Shown here piece by piece: positions 12,840 to 22,244 of a DNA stretch of 64,000 bases (position 1 is the first letter of the stretch; each line of letters starts with the position of its first letter). Below the pieces are notes generated by a model that saw only the letters and a list, made by a program, of their open reading frames with translations, was not told where the DNA came from and ran no database searches. The translations under genes were made by a program, and so were the position numbers. This DNA is from Carallia brachiata. Taxonomy: Eukaryota > Streptophyta > Magnoliopsida > Malpighiales > Rhizophoraceae. The DNA is taken from assembly GCA_021464245.1 (NCBI GenBank), contig JADCRB010000054.1:1048586-1112585 (forward strand). Reading direction: 5' to 3'.

Positions 12840-12923
12840 TGATATATCTTATTATTAAACATAAGTAAAATTAAAATTCTTAATAAATTTATAAATCTAT
12901 GTATTGCGCGAGTCTAATACTTG
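12840..12923 (+). mobile_element. 3' end of a truncated Helitron
   Basis: The sequence TATTGCGCGAGTCTAATACTTG at about 12902-12923 repeats the terminal hairpin-plus-CTRR pattern of the intact copy, with CTTG in place of CTAG. The next copy starts at the following base. Only the last 80 bases or so are recognisable. Confidence 0.4.
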
Positions 12924-13524
12924 TATATATGTAAAGCCAAAATTGAGAGAAAATTTCAACTTTTTTTTCTCTACCATTTGACGACTTCTTATAAATTTAT
13001 AAATTAAAAATATTAAAATATCTCATAATTATCAAAATTTTATTACAACGAAGATTAAAATTTTATAAATCAATTAATATAAATATAATTGTAATCTAAT
13101 AAACATTTTATATATTCATATAATTATTTTGACTCTAATTAAATCTTTAGAATTATAACATTTTCTAATAAAAGAAAAAAAACTATTCTTGAATTCTTCT
13201 GTTTAAAAAAGAAAAAATATATTAACCAAAAAAAGTATTAAGAAAATTTCTTAATAAATGAAAAATCTCTCAAATTTACCTATCTTTCTTAAAAAGAAAA
13301 AAAAAGAATTATGTTAAAATCTCCTCAAATGTGAAGAAAATAAAAAAATACTTTCAAAATTTTCTTTTTTAAAAAAAGAAAAAAATTCTTTTATTTTCTC
13401 AAAAAAATTTAAAAATTCCTAAAAAATAAAACTCAAAATTAAAATTTTTTTTTTTTAAAATAAAATAAAATAAATTTATTAAAAAATATGATTAAATGCG
13501 TACATTACGCAGGTTTATTACCTG
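12924..13524 (+). mobile_element. Second, diverged Helitron copy
   Basis: Collinear with 11140-11752, sharing long runs such as GAGAAAATTTCAACTTTT and TATAAATCAATTAATATAAA, with many substitutions and small indels. The 3' end is degenerate (hairpin GCGTACATTACGC, then CCTG before T). It abuts the older 3' end at 12923, suggesting insertion into, or tandem arrangement with, that remnant. Confidence 0.55.
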
Positions 13525-13531
13525 TGTGAGT

Positions 13532-13562
13532 CTATATATATATATATATATATTATATATAT
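13532..13562. repeat. (TA)n microsatellite
   Basis: Nearly pure TA dinucleotide repeat of about 28 bases between the Helitron end and the GAE relic. Confidence 0.9.
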
Positions 13563-13836
13563 GCAAGCCTCTAGTCAACCACCGAGAAAGCCGGAGAGGA
13601 AATTGCACACACTCGCAACCACTTCTACGGCCATCCCCTCACCGGCTTGAGATTCTTCACCGTCTATGGTCCATGGGCCAAACCCGACAATCAACATGGC
13701 CTACTTCTTCACAAAGGACACCTTACAAGGCAAACTATAGAAGTGTGTCAGGCACAGGACGGCAAAGAAATGGTGCGTGACTTCACTTAAATAGATGATG
13801 TCGTGAAAGGATGTCTCGGCGCAGTTGAGAGCATAC
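13563..13836 (+). pseudogene. UDP-glucuronate 4-epimerase (GAE) fragment
   Basis: GAE makes UDP-galacturonate for pectin synthesis in the Golgi. The fragment translates piecewise to hallmark GAE segments: EKAGEEIAHT, then GHPLTGLRFFTVYGPW, then (shifted frame) MAYFFTKDTLQGK, then (shifted again) IEVCQAQDGKEMVRDFT and IDDVVKGCLGAVE. The position that should hold the catalytic Tyr of the SDR YxxxK motif (just before the AGEEIAH block) reads TAG at 13572-13574. A second stop (TAA) replaces the Tyr before IDDVV. With two frameshifts and two stops it is dead. Only about 90 codons of a protein normally over 400 remain, and I see no intron. It starts 39 bp after a Helitron 3' end, so capture or chance insertion are both possible. 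Confidence 0.8.
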
Positions 13837-14536
13837 AATCTTTGCAACACGTCTCTAGCTTCCGTAGGAAAATTGGCGTCTATATATTGGAAGCATTGCT
13901 GAACACGAAAGGCTAGTTATGATGCCAACACTAAACTCAATGCAAAATTTGATCCCTTAATGTGGAACATAATTTCTGTTTAAGCTTGCTGTCTTTGGAA
14001 TTTCTTTCTTTTTTTTTTTTTTTTTTTGGGTGGTTTTATGCTTGCTGCCATTAGAATATATTTGCTTTTTTTTTTTTAACAAATTAAATGCAAATAGAAA
14101 ATCGTTAAATCCACCATCCAATCTGTCACCCAGATATACCCAAAATCAATCAATCCGACCCGCGAACATTCCTAGATTTGCCTATGCTATGCAGCCTTCC
14201 TTTTGCAGTTTGGTAATGTAAAAAATTCCATTCTACATAAAAGCCCATCGTTCAAAGCTAAATTTTAATAGAAACAAGAGACTTAAGTCTAATGTTAAGG
14301 TAGGGCAAGTTTGCATTTTTTAACCCCCGCTTTTCAAACTAGACTCACCCAAAAAGGTTAAAATAATAAATACTCTGAAAAGGCAAAATCCGCTCTCTAC
14401 TATCTCCAGCTTCAGGTTTGAACCACATAGTATATACAGCAGTGATTTACACACAGAGTCCACTCATTTTTGGTTGGATCTGAACACAATTGCAAATTTT
14501 GCTCGAATGATATGGAACTAAGACATCCACTACCTC
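13837..14536. other. 3' flank of the WRKY gene and GAE fragment
   Basis: No further coding signal. Poly(T) runs lie near 14010 and 14069. The segment next to 14536 is probably the WRKY 3' UTR on the minus strand. Confidence 0.4.
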
Positions 14537-15623
14537 TCATGTATTGGCAGATTGTGATGCAAGGTATCTGGCATGGTTGTGCTCTCCTTCATAAGTGACA
14601 ATTAGCATAGAAGGGTCCTCTAGGCATCTCTCCACATGCTTCCTTGCTGGGCAACCTCTGGCACTGCTACATTTATAGTATCCCCTGCACCATAAATAGC
14701 ATGGCAATAATCATAAAAGCATAGTTACATGACTTCCAATAGTGATTTACTTACGGCACAAAAGAGCAGATATGTAAACGCAGATACCTGTTACATAAAA
14801 GAGGCTATTAAGGAAAACCTTTTTCTAAAGGTCATCGATATGTCCCGTTAGATAATTGAATTTATTGAAAAAAAAAAATAACTGTCACATACTATTGAAT
14901 AAATTATATGTCTGCTTATTGCCATCTATTTGAAGCTATGTATACAAAAATGGTGTAGTGTTACTCTTTTCTAAATCTATTATCAACCTAATTCAAAATT
15001 TAATACAAACACCCAGAAACAAGTTAAGGCTAAACCATAGCAGTGTGTTATAAAAATCTTAATTTAGATTTTAGATGTACCTTGGATGTGGAGAGCCCTT
15101 AATTGGCTTTTGCCCATATTTCCTCCATGAATACTCATCCGGAGGAATATCTGCCACCTTGTGACTAATAGCAGGCACCTTTATAGATCTTTTCAACCTC
15201 AATTTCCTGGAGCCAAAGACAATCAAAATTACAATCCAAATTATATAAAAACATTAAATTTGATTTTTTTTTGTATAGGGATTTAAATCTTACCTCCTCT
15301 TTGAACAGTCACATTTACTGCTACTACCACATTTGGCATTCCCTTCTTCTCCCCTAACAGCACACCTCCTCCTTGTCTGTTGTGAGAACTTATAAGATGA
15401 TTGAGGCACACTCATCAAATGGAATGGCTCTGCACCAAAGTTGTTCACAGTACAATCCAAGCTCAGAGAGGATGCAAACGACCCTGCTGAAGACATGGTT
15501 GGTGTGCAACTGGAGCCATCAAACTCAAACTTTATTGCACTATTACTCCTAGAGTACAAGAAATCAGCTTGATGTTTCATTTGTTGCTGGTGCTGCAGAA
15601 TCTGGATCCTCTGAATCTGCTGC

Positions 15624-15658
<35 letters not shown>

Positions 15659-16111
15659 AAAAAATTGGTAGTGCTGTGATGGTCTGACTTGGGCAATTTG
15701 GAGAGATGGCCTATTTCTTGAGTTCATTTCAAGCACTGGTTTTTGAAGAAACATGTTCTGTGTACTTTGCATGCAAGGTCTAGACTTGGAATCCATTTCA
15801 GGTGGTGGGGTTTCCATAAAAGTAGGAGGCACAATTTGGAGAGGCTTTGGTGCAAAAATTGTTTGGCAACTGGGACTCTCTAGGAGGATGTTTTGAGGCA
15901 AAGATGAACGAAAATTCTTTAACTTCCTCACTTTTCCATGACCCAAACTAGTGTTCAAAAGAGAAACCACTCTCTTAAACTTGAACACAGCCTCTCCAGT
16001 CTCCACCATCAAGTTTTTCTGCTGAACTTGATCTTTGGCTTGACTCAAGAGGCTGAGAACTCTGTGGCAGCTCTCAATAGCTGCCTTGTGTGCCTCCTCA
16101 ACTTCTTCCAT
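14537..16111 (-). CDS. WRKY transcription factor, group IId (WRKY21/39/74-like)
   Basis: Nuclear transcription factor that binds W-box DNA; group IId members also bind calmodulin. Exons are 16111-15294, 15206-15081 and 14684-14537 with GT-AG introns, giving 363 residues. The N-terminus has the calmodulin-binding-type segment [10 protein letters not shown] glutamine tract encoded by CAG/CTG repeats (about 15623-15656) follows. Next come the SSCTPTMSS conserved segment, the Cys-rich [10 protein letters not shown] plant zinc-cluster end of exon 1, and RSIKVPAIS. The WRKYGQK heptad is in exon 2. The zinc finger is C-X5-C-X23-H-X-H ([18 protein letters not shown] to EGEHNH), split by the intron at the position typical of this group. 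The upstream in-frame TTG at 16117 is not a start; the ATG at 16111 is used. All key residues are intact. Confidence 0.95.
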
Positions 16112-17050
16112 ACTCAACTAAACTCAGAAAAATGGCCTTAGGTAGCAAAAAGACCAATAAAGAAGAACATCAATCAAATAGCTGAAACTGTCATCTCAAA
16201 GGCAAAATACTCAAAAACCCATTTCCAAAAATTGCTGTTACCCAGTTGGGTATTGTTTAAGACTCAGCATTCTTGTACCATCAAAAACTTGAAAACACCT
16301 GAACAAAGTGGGGACTCTTTGCTCAAAGTGAAATCAAGAACACAAAGATGAAAACTTGCCCTTCTTTATTGCCAACCCTGAGCAGGAAATTCAGCAAGCA
16401 CTATGATACAAAAAAAGGGGGAAATTCAGCAAGATTTGATCAGTGGTGTCATATTAGATTACCCCATGGTGTGAAAATCAAGACTCAAGCTTTATTTGTG
16501 GGAGGGAGTGGTTAAACAAACTGGCCCTTAATAAAGGAACAAAGTTTCTCTTTACTTAGACACCTTGAAAATTGCACATTAACAAACCAAACATTTTAGA
16601 AATGAGAAAAAGGGAAAGGCAAAGAATCCAACAGAGAGACAAAGGAAGAGAGAGATGGCTCTTCTTTGGTTCTAGCAAGTTTGTTCAGTGGTGGCAGAGA
16701 GAACCAAAGGGAGGTGGTCTGACATCTCTGTCAAAGATCCTGATGTTGGACCGAGTTAACAAATTCCCGTTGTTTTTCTTTTTTCTTTTAAAAAAATATT
16801 TAATAGGTGTAATTTTAATAAATTAAATTTAGATAAAAATAATAAAGATTATTAGATAATATTAGATGATTAAATTTTAAAAAAATATTATGTAATAAAG
16901 TGAAATAATAGTTTGATAATTAAATATTTTAAAAAATAAGTTATTAGATATTATTAAATAAAATATATAATTATTTTATTATTATTTAAAATTAAATTAA
17001 AAATATATTAATTATTAAATATTTTTAAATAAATTACGTGTATTTTATAA
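16112..17050 (-). promoter_or_regulatory. Upstream region of the WRKY gene
   Basis: Non-coding sequence 5' of the WRKY ATG. It includes an AG-rich stretch at 16600-16660 that would be CT-rich in a 5' UTR on the minus strand, followed by AT-rich DNA from about 16790. I could not place a TATA box or transcription start with confidence. Confidence 0.35.
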
Positions 17051-17052
17051 AA

Positions 17053-17118
17053 TATAATTGCTGTTGGTTTTTCTTGTTTCAACTTTGCTTAATTTCTTTA
17101 AGGAAATATTCTTTTTTT
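17053..17118 (+). repeat. Direct repeat unit, left copy
   Basis: Shares GCTGTTGG and then AACTTTGCTTAATTTCTTTA and AAATATTCTTTTTTTTC with a second copy at 17557-17631, with small indels. The two copies bracket a foldback structure. Confidence 0.7.
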
Positions 17119-17545
17119 TCTTTTTTACTCATTATTTTTACTATCTCAATTTCACCTATAATTTTTTTTTTAAATTCTACCATCAATATTTACTCTATCA
17201 ATCTTTTTTACTCTTTTTTATTAGTTAACCGTTAAGTATAATACGTAGTGATCCAATTAATGATATATCACCCTATTCATAACTCACGTCAGTGACCTAA
17301 ATGATAGTGGGCACTGAGTAGGATTATTTTTCACATCATCAAGTGATATCGTATTGTTGACGTAGGCTATGAATAAGATGACGTATCGTTAATTAGACAG
17401 TCATATGTCACATTTAATAATCAATTAACAAAAAAAATAAAAAAAATTGATAAAAAAATATTAAAAATGAAATCTAAAATAAAAAAATATTATAGATAAA
17501 ATTCTTAAAAGACGAAACAAAAATAAATGAAGTTAACATTTTTGT
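17119..17545. mobile_element. Foldback MITE-like element
   Basis: The two halves are imperfect inverted repeats of about 200 bases. In the centre, AATTAATGATATATCACCCTATTCATAACTCACGTCA (about 17254-17290) pairs with the complement of TGACGTAGGCTATGAATAAGATGACGTATCGTTAATTAGA (about 17358-17397). Outer T-rich and A-rich arms also pair. It has no ORF. The form suits a non-autonomous long-inverted-repeat element; family and target duplication are undetermined. Confidence 0.5.
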
Positions 17546-17556
17546 CTTTTTAAATA

Positions 17557-17631
17557 TAGCTGCTGTTGGCTTCTGTTTCTTGTTTTTTTAACTTTGCTTA
17601 ATTTCTTTAAGAAAATATTCTTTTTTTTCTT
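17557..17631 (+). repeat. Direct repeat unit, right copy
   Basis: Second copy of the ~65 bp unit at 17053-17118. It is too long to be a transposon target duplication, so the unit may have been duplicated before or during the insertion. Confidence 0.7.
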
Positions 17632-18840
17632 TATATTTAAAAAATAATCCATAGGATTACTTTCACACTTTTGTCAAACTGTCTGATCAAACTGGGCCCA
17701 ATATTCCACTTTGATAAGTGGACATCCCAAGGCAGGTGCTGCGGAAGAAGCGTTCTGATTTTGCCACGTAGGAGCCTTTGACACTTGTCCCAAGAAGGGT
17801 TCAGTTCTTTTGTTGTCTGTTGCAGTAAAGAAAAACTGTGGTTTATGGTGGGACCACTTATGTCAGGAGACAGTTGACTTTATTGGAGGTTTTTTCCTAT
17901 GCCGTCTGCCCATTCTTAGCTCCTGCTCCTACATTTTAACTCCTCTTTTTTTTTTTAATATGAATAATGATAATTCACATGAAAAACGCCACGAAAATCC
18001 CACGAATTCTAAGATGTAGATTTTTCTTTTAGAAAATTTAAAACTCAAAACGTAGTTTTTCTCCTTTTATTTTAATTTTTTAAAAAATTATGACATAAAT
18101 TAATATTAAATACATTTAAATTAATATTAAGTACTATTTAAAATTTATTTTTTTATTATAAAAATTAAATTTAAAATAATAGTAAATACTATTTAAAGTA
18201 ACACAAAATATTATTTATAATTTTTATGTAAAAGTTTAATTTTTATTAAAAAAATTAAGATCTAAACTAAAACATAACAAGTTTCGTACTAACATTACCT
18301 TTTTTTTTTAAATTGATTTTAACTGTATTTTAAATCCGAAGCCACATAAAAATTTTAATTTAGAAGACAATTGTAGTACTAATTGTTTGTTCAATATCTT
18401 CCTACAAACAGAAAATTTTGGACTATTATTATGTAATTCTGTTAAAATAACATTAAATTAACGATATAATTTTATCTAATAAAATTTTTTAATTTATTTT
18501 TTAAATTTTAATATTTAACTGTTTATAATAATCACTATAAATTATAATTTTTACGTTTTTTTTGTACAATAATAATGAATGGTTACTATTAAGCGAGATA
18601 TACTTACATCTAAGTTGTGTCTATTTTTCGTCTTTAGTAATAAAATTCAAGTGATAATATAGAGCATATGTACAGTCGAGTTCCGTTCCAATCGGGCCAT
18701 GCATTGGGATTAAGTGGAAATTTAGGGGAAACAAATCTTTTGGATTTGGTATATTATAGACCTTGTTAACGTTAATTATTGGTCTAATGTGGTCTATCAA
18801 GCATGGGCATTGTATTTTGGTGAGGTGGAGTATTCCATAC
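17632..18840. other. Intergenic sequence
   Basis: AT-rich with no gene. A 73-codon frame at 18621-18842 (-) has no recognised motif. Confidence 0.4.
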
Positions 18841-19921
18841 ATTTTGAATACGTGTTAGATATGTTTAAAAGTGTTCGTTAAAAATTTTTTTTAAAAAAAA
18901 AGTAGAGACGCATATTAGATACAAAAATTAAAAGTGTCCGACATACTAAATACACGTTTGTATATTTTTATAATTTTTATAACAAAAAATTTTTTTAAAA
19001 AAATTTAAAAGTAACTTTACCTTAACCTTCAGCCTTCCAACCCAAAAAATAATGAAGAGGAGCACTAATATTTTACTAGTATTGCATTTATATGAAGAAA
19101 AAGAGGAATGCTAGCATCTTACATATGCTGCATTTTTACTTTATTTATATTTTTGTTGGAGCTCATGCTGCTTTAATATATAAATATATCTTAGATTGTT
19201 TGCAAGTTAAATGAAATTTATAATGTTATATATATAATTACTATGTCCGAACTGTATCCGTATTTTAAATCTTTTTAAGTTGTTATATTTTTATATTTGT
19301 ATTGTGTCGCATTTATATTATCGTGTATATGTCCATATTTTATAATATGCGGTGAACCGAAAGAAAGCAATTGACGTAGAGTCTAATTTTCTCTTTTTTT
19401 TTTTTTTTTTTTAATCAGTAAAGAGTTTCATAGACATACATAAATCAAGTCCTGCCTGGAGTGATGAAAGACACACCCTCACTGTCTGAGCTAACGTCTA
19501 TCCATAGTCTAACATGATTTTCTTTTGCTAGCTATCATCAGAAGGCACAAAATGTCATTCCTTCGGATTCTTTCCACTCAAAAATTGGAGGTTGTGCGTC
19601 CCAAATACATCATCTGGTAATCGTGAAAGTCAATAGTGGAAGAATAGCATAAAGATCATTGGTCCATGATAACGATTTATTGTTGATATTATTGCTAGGT
19701 ATACATCTCCATTTGCCTTCTTTTTTTTTCTTTCTTTTTAACACTTAAAAAAGAATATTGTATAGTTGTTTGTCACAGCTCCAACAATTCAAGTTAGTAT
19801 CACTTATCAACGTCTTGATTAAACTCTGGTCGAAAAAATTTATTATGTAAGTAGCGATAACTTTTACTGACCTTCCCCACACATAATCACAACAATTATT
19901 AAATAAAAAATTTATCGAATA
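18841..19921 (+). repeat. 1.08 kb direct repeat flanking the pararetrovirus, left copy
   Basis: Nearly identical to 27613-28688 in the same orientation, with scattered substitutions and small indels (for example GTCCGACATACTAAATACACG versus GTCCGACAAATACTAAACACG). It starts ATTTTGAATACGTG and ends TTTATCGAATA in both copies. It contains no ORF, no primer-binding site and no TG...CA termini, so it is not an LTR. Part of it resembles a diverged dispersed repeat at about 47165-47420. Confidence 0.9.
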
Positions 19922-19940
19922 AATGGGACCACTGTTTGGT

Positions 19941-20420
19941 AACAGAGTTCTAGAAATGGGACCACCGTCCGGGACCACCTTTTCCGCTATCTGCGTACTT
20001 TTCCGGCTGACCAACGGAACTCCTGGCTGACCAACACTTCTAAAGACCCTTTCAAATCTCTCACACACAATCTATTATACTCTTAATTCTAGTAATACAG
20101 ACTAGATAAACTTACACTCTTTAGATGTATAATCCAGAAGCATATTCTTGGAGCTTATTTAGATCATATTCAGTTCTCTCTATTCTCTTCTTTTTCTGAA
20201 CCAACATGAGAAGATAAGCAATATTCATCCTAGAAGCTCTATGTCTCAATTGTTCATATCTTTTCTTTTGTCCTTTCAATCGGAGCTTACAATTTTTGAT
20301 TGCTAAATTGGCATCTCTAATTGACTCCTTAAGGGGTTTTATCATATGAGGACAAGATTTTACCTCCCAAGCATATTCCATTTGCTGATTAACAGTATTC
20401 ACATGTAAGACCCTTATGAG
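19941..20420 (-). repeat. Pararetrovirus leader, truncated second copy
   Basis: A 480-base direct repeat of 21128-21607. The only difference I noticed is one silent base (20212 region, ATGAG versus ATAAG). It carries the 3' part of the leader small ORF (stop at 20121) and is fused at 20421 to the broken end of the movement-protein segment. Near-identity implies a recent duplication or a homogenised pair. Confidence 0.9.
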
Positions 20421-21112
20421 ATGGTATACTACTAGTAGATTTTCTAAAAGAGGATATTCTTAAATGTTCCATTCTTCTAGAAGGAAATATTATTTCTACA
20501 TTACCATGTTCATCCTGTAATATTTGAGCTGGATTTATTCTTGGTGCTATTGGTCTTGGGACTTGAATATTAGATAATACCCATTTATCTGGAAATGTAA
20601 CTTGATTCCAATCTATTACCTTTGGTGTTTCAACAAATGATCTTTCACTATTTACTTCAACTAATAATGTTTGTCCTTTAGGTGATTTCATTAATGCTTT
20701 TGGAGATAAGGTTGTTGGCATTATTTTATAATATATGCGATATATTAATGCAATATTTCTTGATCCTGGTAACATATTATCTGGAACTTGGAGATTTAAC
20801 ACTAAACTTTTAGTTATATTTGCATCATACCAAACAGTGTTCGTCTAATAAACTAATTTCTTGAACATTTGGATCTACATGTAGAGTTTTTTCACAAGTA
20901 TCAATGATATAATCATGTTTCCAACTATCAAATCTACCTATTTGATATATATCTTTCTTAGCTTGTTTTGGGATATTCCAATTATGTAAAGCTTGTTCTA
21001 TTTTAGCTATTTGCATACTATGCCTATTATAATCGACTATTTCTGGTAAATTATCATCATGAGAGGATGAGGTACTAGCTGTTTTACTAAAACTTCGAGT
21101 AAAAATAGACAT
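20421..21112 (-). pseudogene. Pararetrovirus ORF1 start: movement-protein region (broken)
   Basis: ORF1 starts at 21112 (MSIFTRSFSKTAS). It runs 95 codons to a stop at 20825, where a frameshift is needed to continue into the 20802-20421 frame. That frame carries LNLQVPDNMLPGSRNIALIY and PKVIDWNQVTFPDKW, segments like caulimovirid 30K movement proteins, which take virus through plasmodesmata. The shift lies exactly in an 18-base stretch that also occurs beside the primer-binding site. The segment is cut off at 20421 by the fused leader copy, so the C-terminal half is absent. The family call comes from position and resemblance. Confidence 0.65.
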
Positions 21113-21127
21113 AGTGTGAATTACCTG

Positions 21128-21607
21128 AACAGAGTTCTAGAAATGGGACCACCGTCCGGGACCACCTTTTCCGCTATCTGCGTACTTTTCCGGCTGACCA
21201 ACGGAACTCCTGGCTGACCAACACTTCTAAAGACCCTTTCAAATCTCTCACACACAATCTATTATACTCTTAATTCTAGTAATACAGACTAGATAAACTT
21301 ACACTCTTTAGATGTATAATCCAGAAGCATATTCTTGGAGCTTATTTAGATCATATTCAGTTCTCTCTATTCTCTTCTTTTTCTGAACCAACATAAGAAG
21401 ATAAGCAATATTCATCCTAGAAGCTCTATGTCTCAATTGTTCATATCTTTTCTTTTGTCCTTTCAATCGGAGCTTACAATTTTTGATTGCTAAATTGGCA
21501 TCTCTAATTGACTCCTTAAGGGGTTTTATCATATGAGGACAAGATTTTACCTCCCAAGCATATTCCATTTGCTGATTAACAGTATTCACATGTAAGACCC
21601 TTATGAG
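21128..21607 (-). repeat. Pararetrovirus leader direct repeat, intact-context copy
   Basis: Partner of 19941-20420. This copy is in its natural place, between the primer-binding site at 21636-21648 and the ORF1 ATG at 21112. Confidence 0.9.
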
Positions 21608-21838
21608 TTTCATTCTATTCAGAGGCCACCAACCTGGCTCTGATACCAAACAGTGTTCGTGTGCAATATTCCATGGACATGTATGAAATTTTGCTAAATC
21701 AATATTTGTAGGATATTCAGAATGCTTTTGCATACAATGGTCGACTTCTGCGAGCCATGCAAATGGAGGAAGCGGTAAATCAAGATCCATGATAAAGGAC
21801 AGAAATAAAGAAAGAAATACCTTTATGCAAATATTCAA
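21308..21838 (-). CDS. Leader open frame running through the primer-binding site, unknown function
   Basis: A 176-codon frame; an internal ATG (MDLDLPLPPFAWLAEVDHC) at 21790 gives a likelier 160-residue product. It crosses the tRNA primer-binding site at 21636-21648. The second half is charged and looks coiled-coil-prone (KNCKLRLKGQKKRYEQLRHR, then QKKKRIERTEYDLNKLQE). I do not recognise it. Caulimovirid leaders usually hold several short ORFs, and this one is long for such an ORF. The last 93 codons are preserved in the duplicate leader copy at 20402-20121. It could be a chance frame. Confidence 0.35.
   Translation of the reverse strand: MNICIKVFLSLFLSFIMDLDLPLPPFAWLAEVDHCMQKHSEYPTNIDLAKFHTCPWNIAHEHCLVSEPGWWPLNRMKLIRVLHVNTVNQQMEYAWEVKSCPHMIKPLKESIRDANLAIKNCKLRLKGQKKRYEQLRHRASRMNIAYLLMLVQKKKRIERTEYDLNKLQEYASGLYI
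21636..21648 (-). other. tRNA-Met primer-binding site of the pararetrovirus
   Basis: On the minus strand this reads TGGTATCAGAGCC, the standard site complementary to the 3' end of plant initiator tRNA-Met. It primes minus-strand DNA synthesis and marks nucleotide 1 of caulimovirid maps. Its place, about 330 bases after the TATA box and before ORF1, is correct. Confidence 0.85.
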
Positions 21839-21973
21839 TATTCAGAATATTATTCAACTGGAGAAGAGATATTCATACAGGCGAGGACAGATTACAAGGT
21901 TACTGAGCATGGTTCTGAGAGGATGATTTTACAAGTGGAGAAAAGTGTGTCTATTTCTTGCTTCGAGACATGC

Positions 21974-21981
21974 TATTTATA
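21974..21981 (-). promoter_or_regulatory. TATA box of the pararetrovirus promoter
   Basis: Minus strand TATAAATA followed by GC, between ORF2 and the primer-binding site, where caulimovirids place their full-length transcript promoter. A transcript starting about 30 bases downstream would begin near 21945 and include the leader frame. Confidence 0.65.
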
Positions 21982-22008
21982 ATACAAAAATACTATTCAT
22001 AATGACAA

Positions 22009-22032
22009 CTGTCTAGACAGCTGTCCAGACAG
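22009..22032. promoter_or_regulatory. Tandem palindromes next to the viral TATA box
   Basis: CTGTCTAGACAG directly followed by CTGTCCAGACAG. The first is a perfect 12-base palindrome and the second has one mismatch. They lie about 28 bases upstream of the TATA box in viral orientation. The protein that would bind is unknown. Confidence 0.6.
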
Positions 22033-22055
22033 CTTTATTACATTATTGCTTCTGA

Positions 22056-22072
22056 CATCACTGCATACGTCG
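22056..22072 (-). promoter_or_regulatory. as-1-like element
   Basis: Minus strand CGACGTATGCAGTGATG: two TGACG-like half sites 12 bases apart, the spacing of the caulimovirus as-1 element bound by TGA bZIP factors. Each half site has one mismatch. It is about 80 bases upstream of the TATA box, close to the usual place. Confidence 0.5.
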
Positions 22073-22244
22073 ATATTTGCTTGCTGGCATGCATTATTGA
22101 TGATTTGATAGAGACGGTCATTATTGTTTTATCTTTGAGGAAGTCTTGTCGGATACAGTTCTTCCATCATATGTGCGTAGTCACTTCCAAGGTCATAATC
22201 AGGATCTTCATTACTGTGCTGAGAGGGATATGCTCCAGGAGAAA

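Noticed and set aside
19745..20068. A 107-codon frame crossing the left virus-host border
   Set aside because: It joins host repeat and leader sequence, so it is a by-product of the junction.
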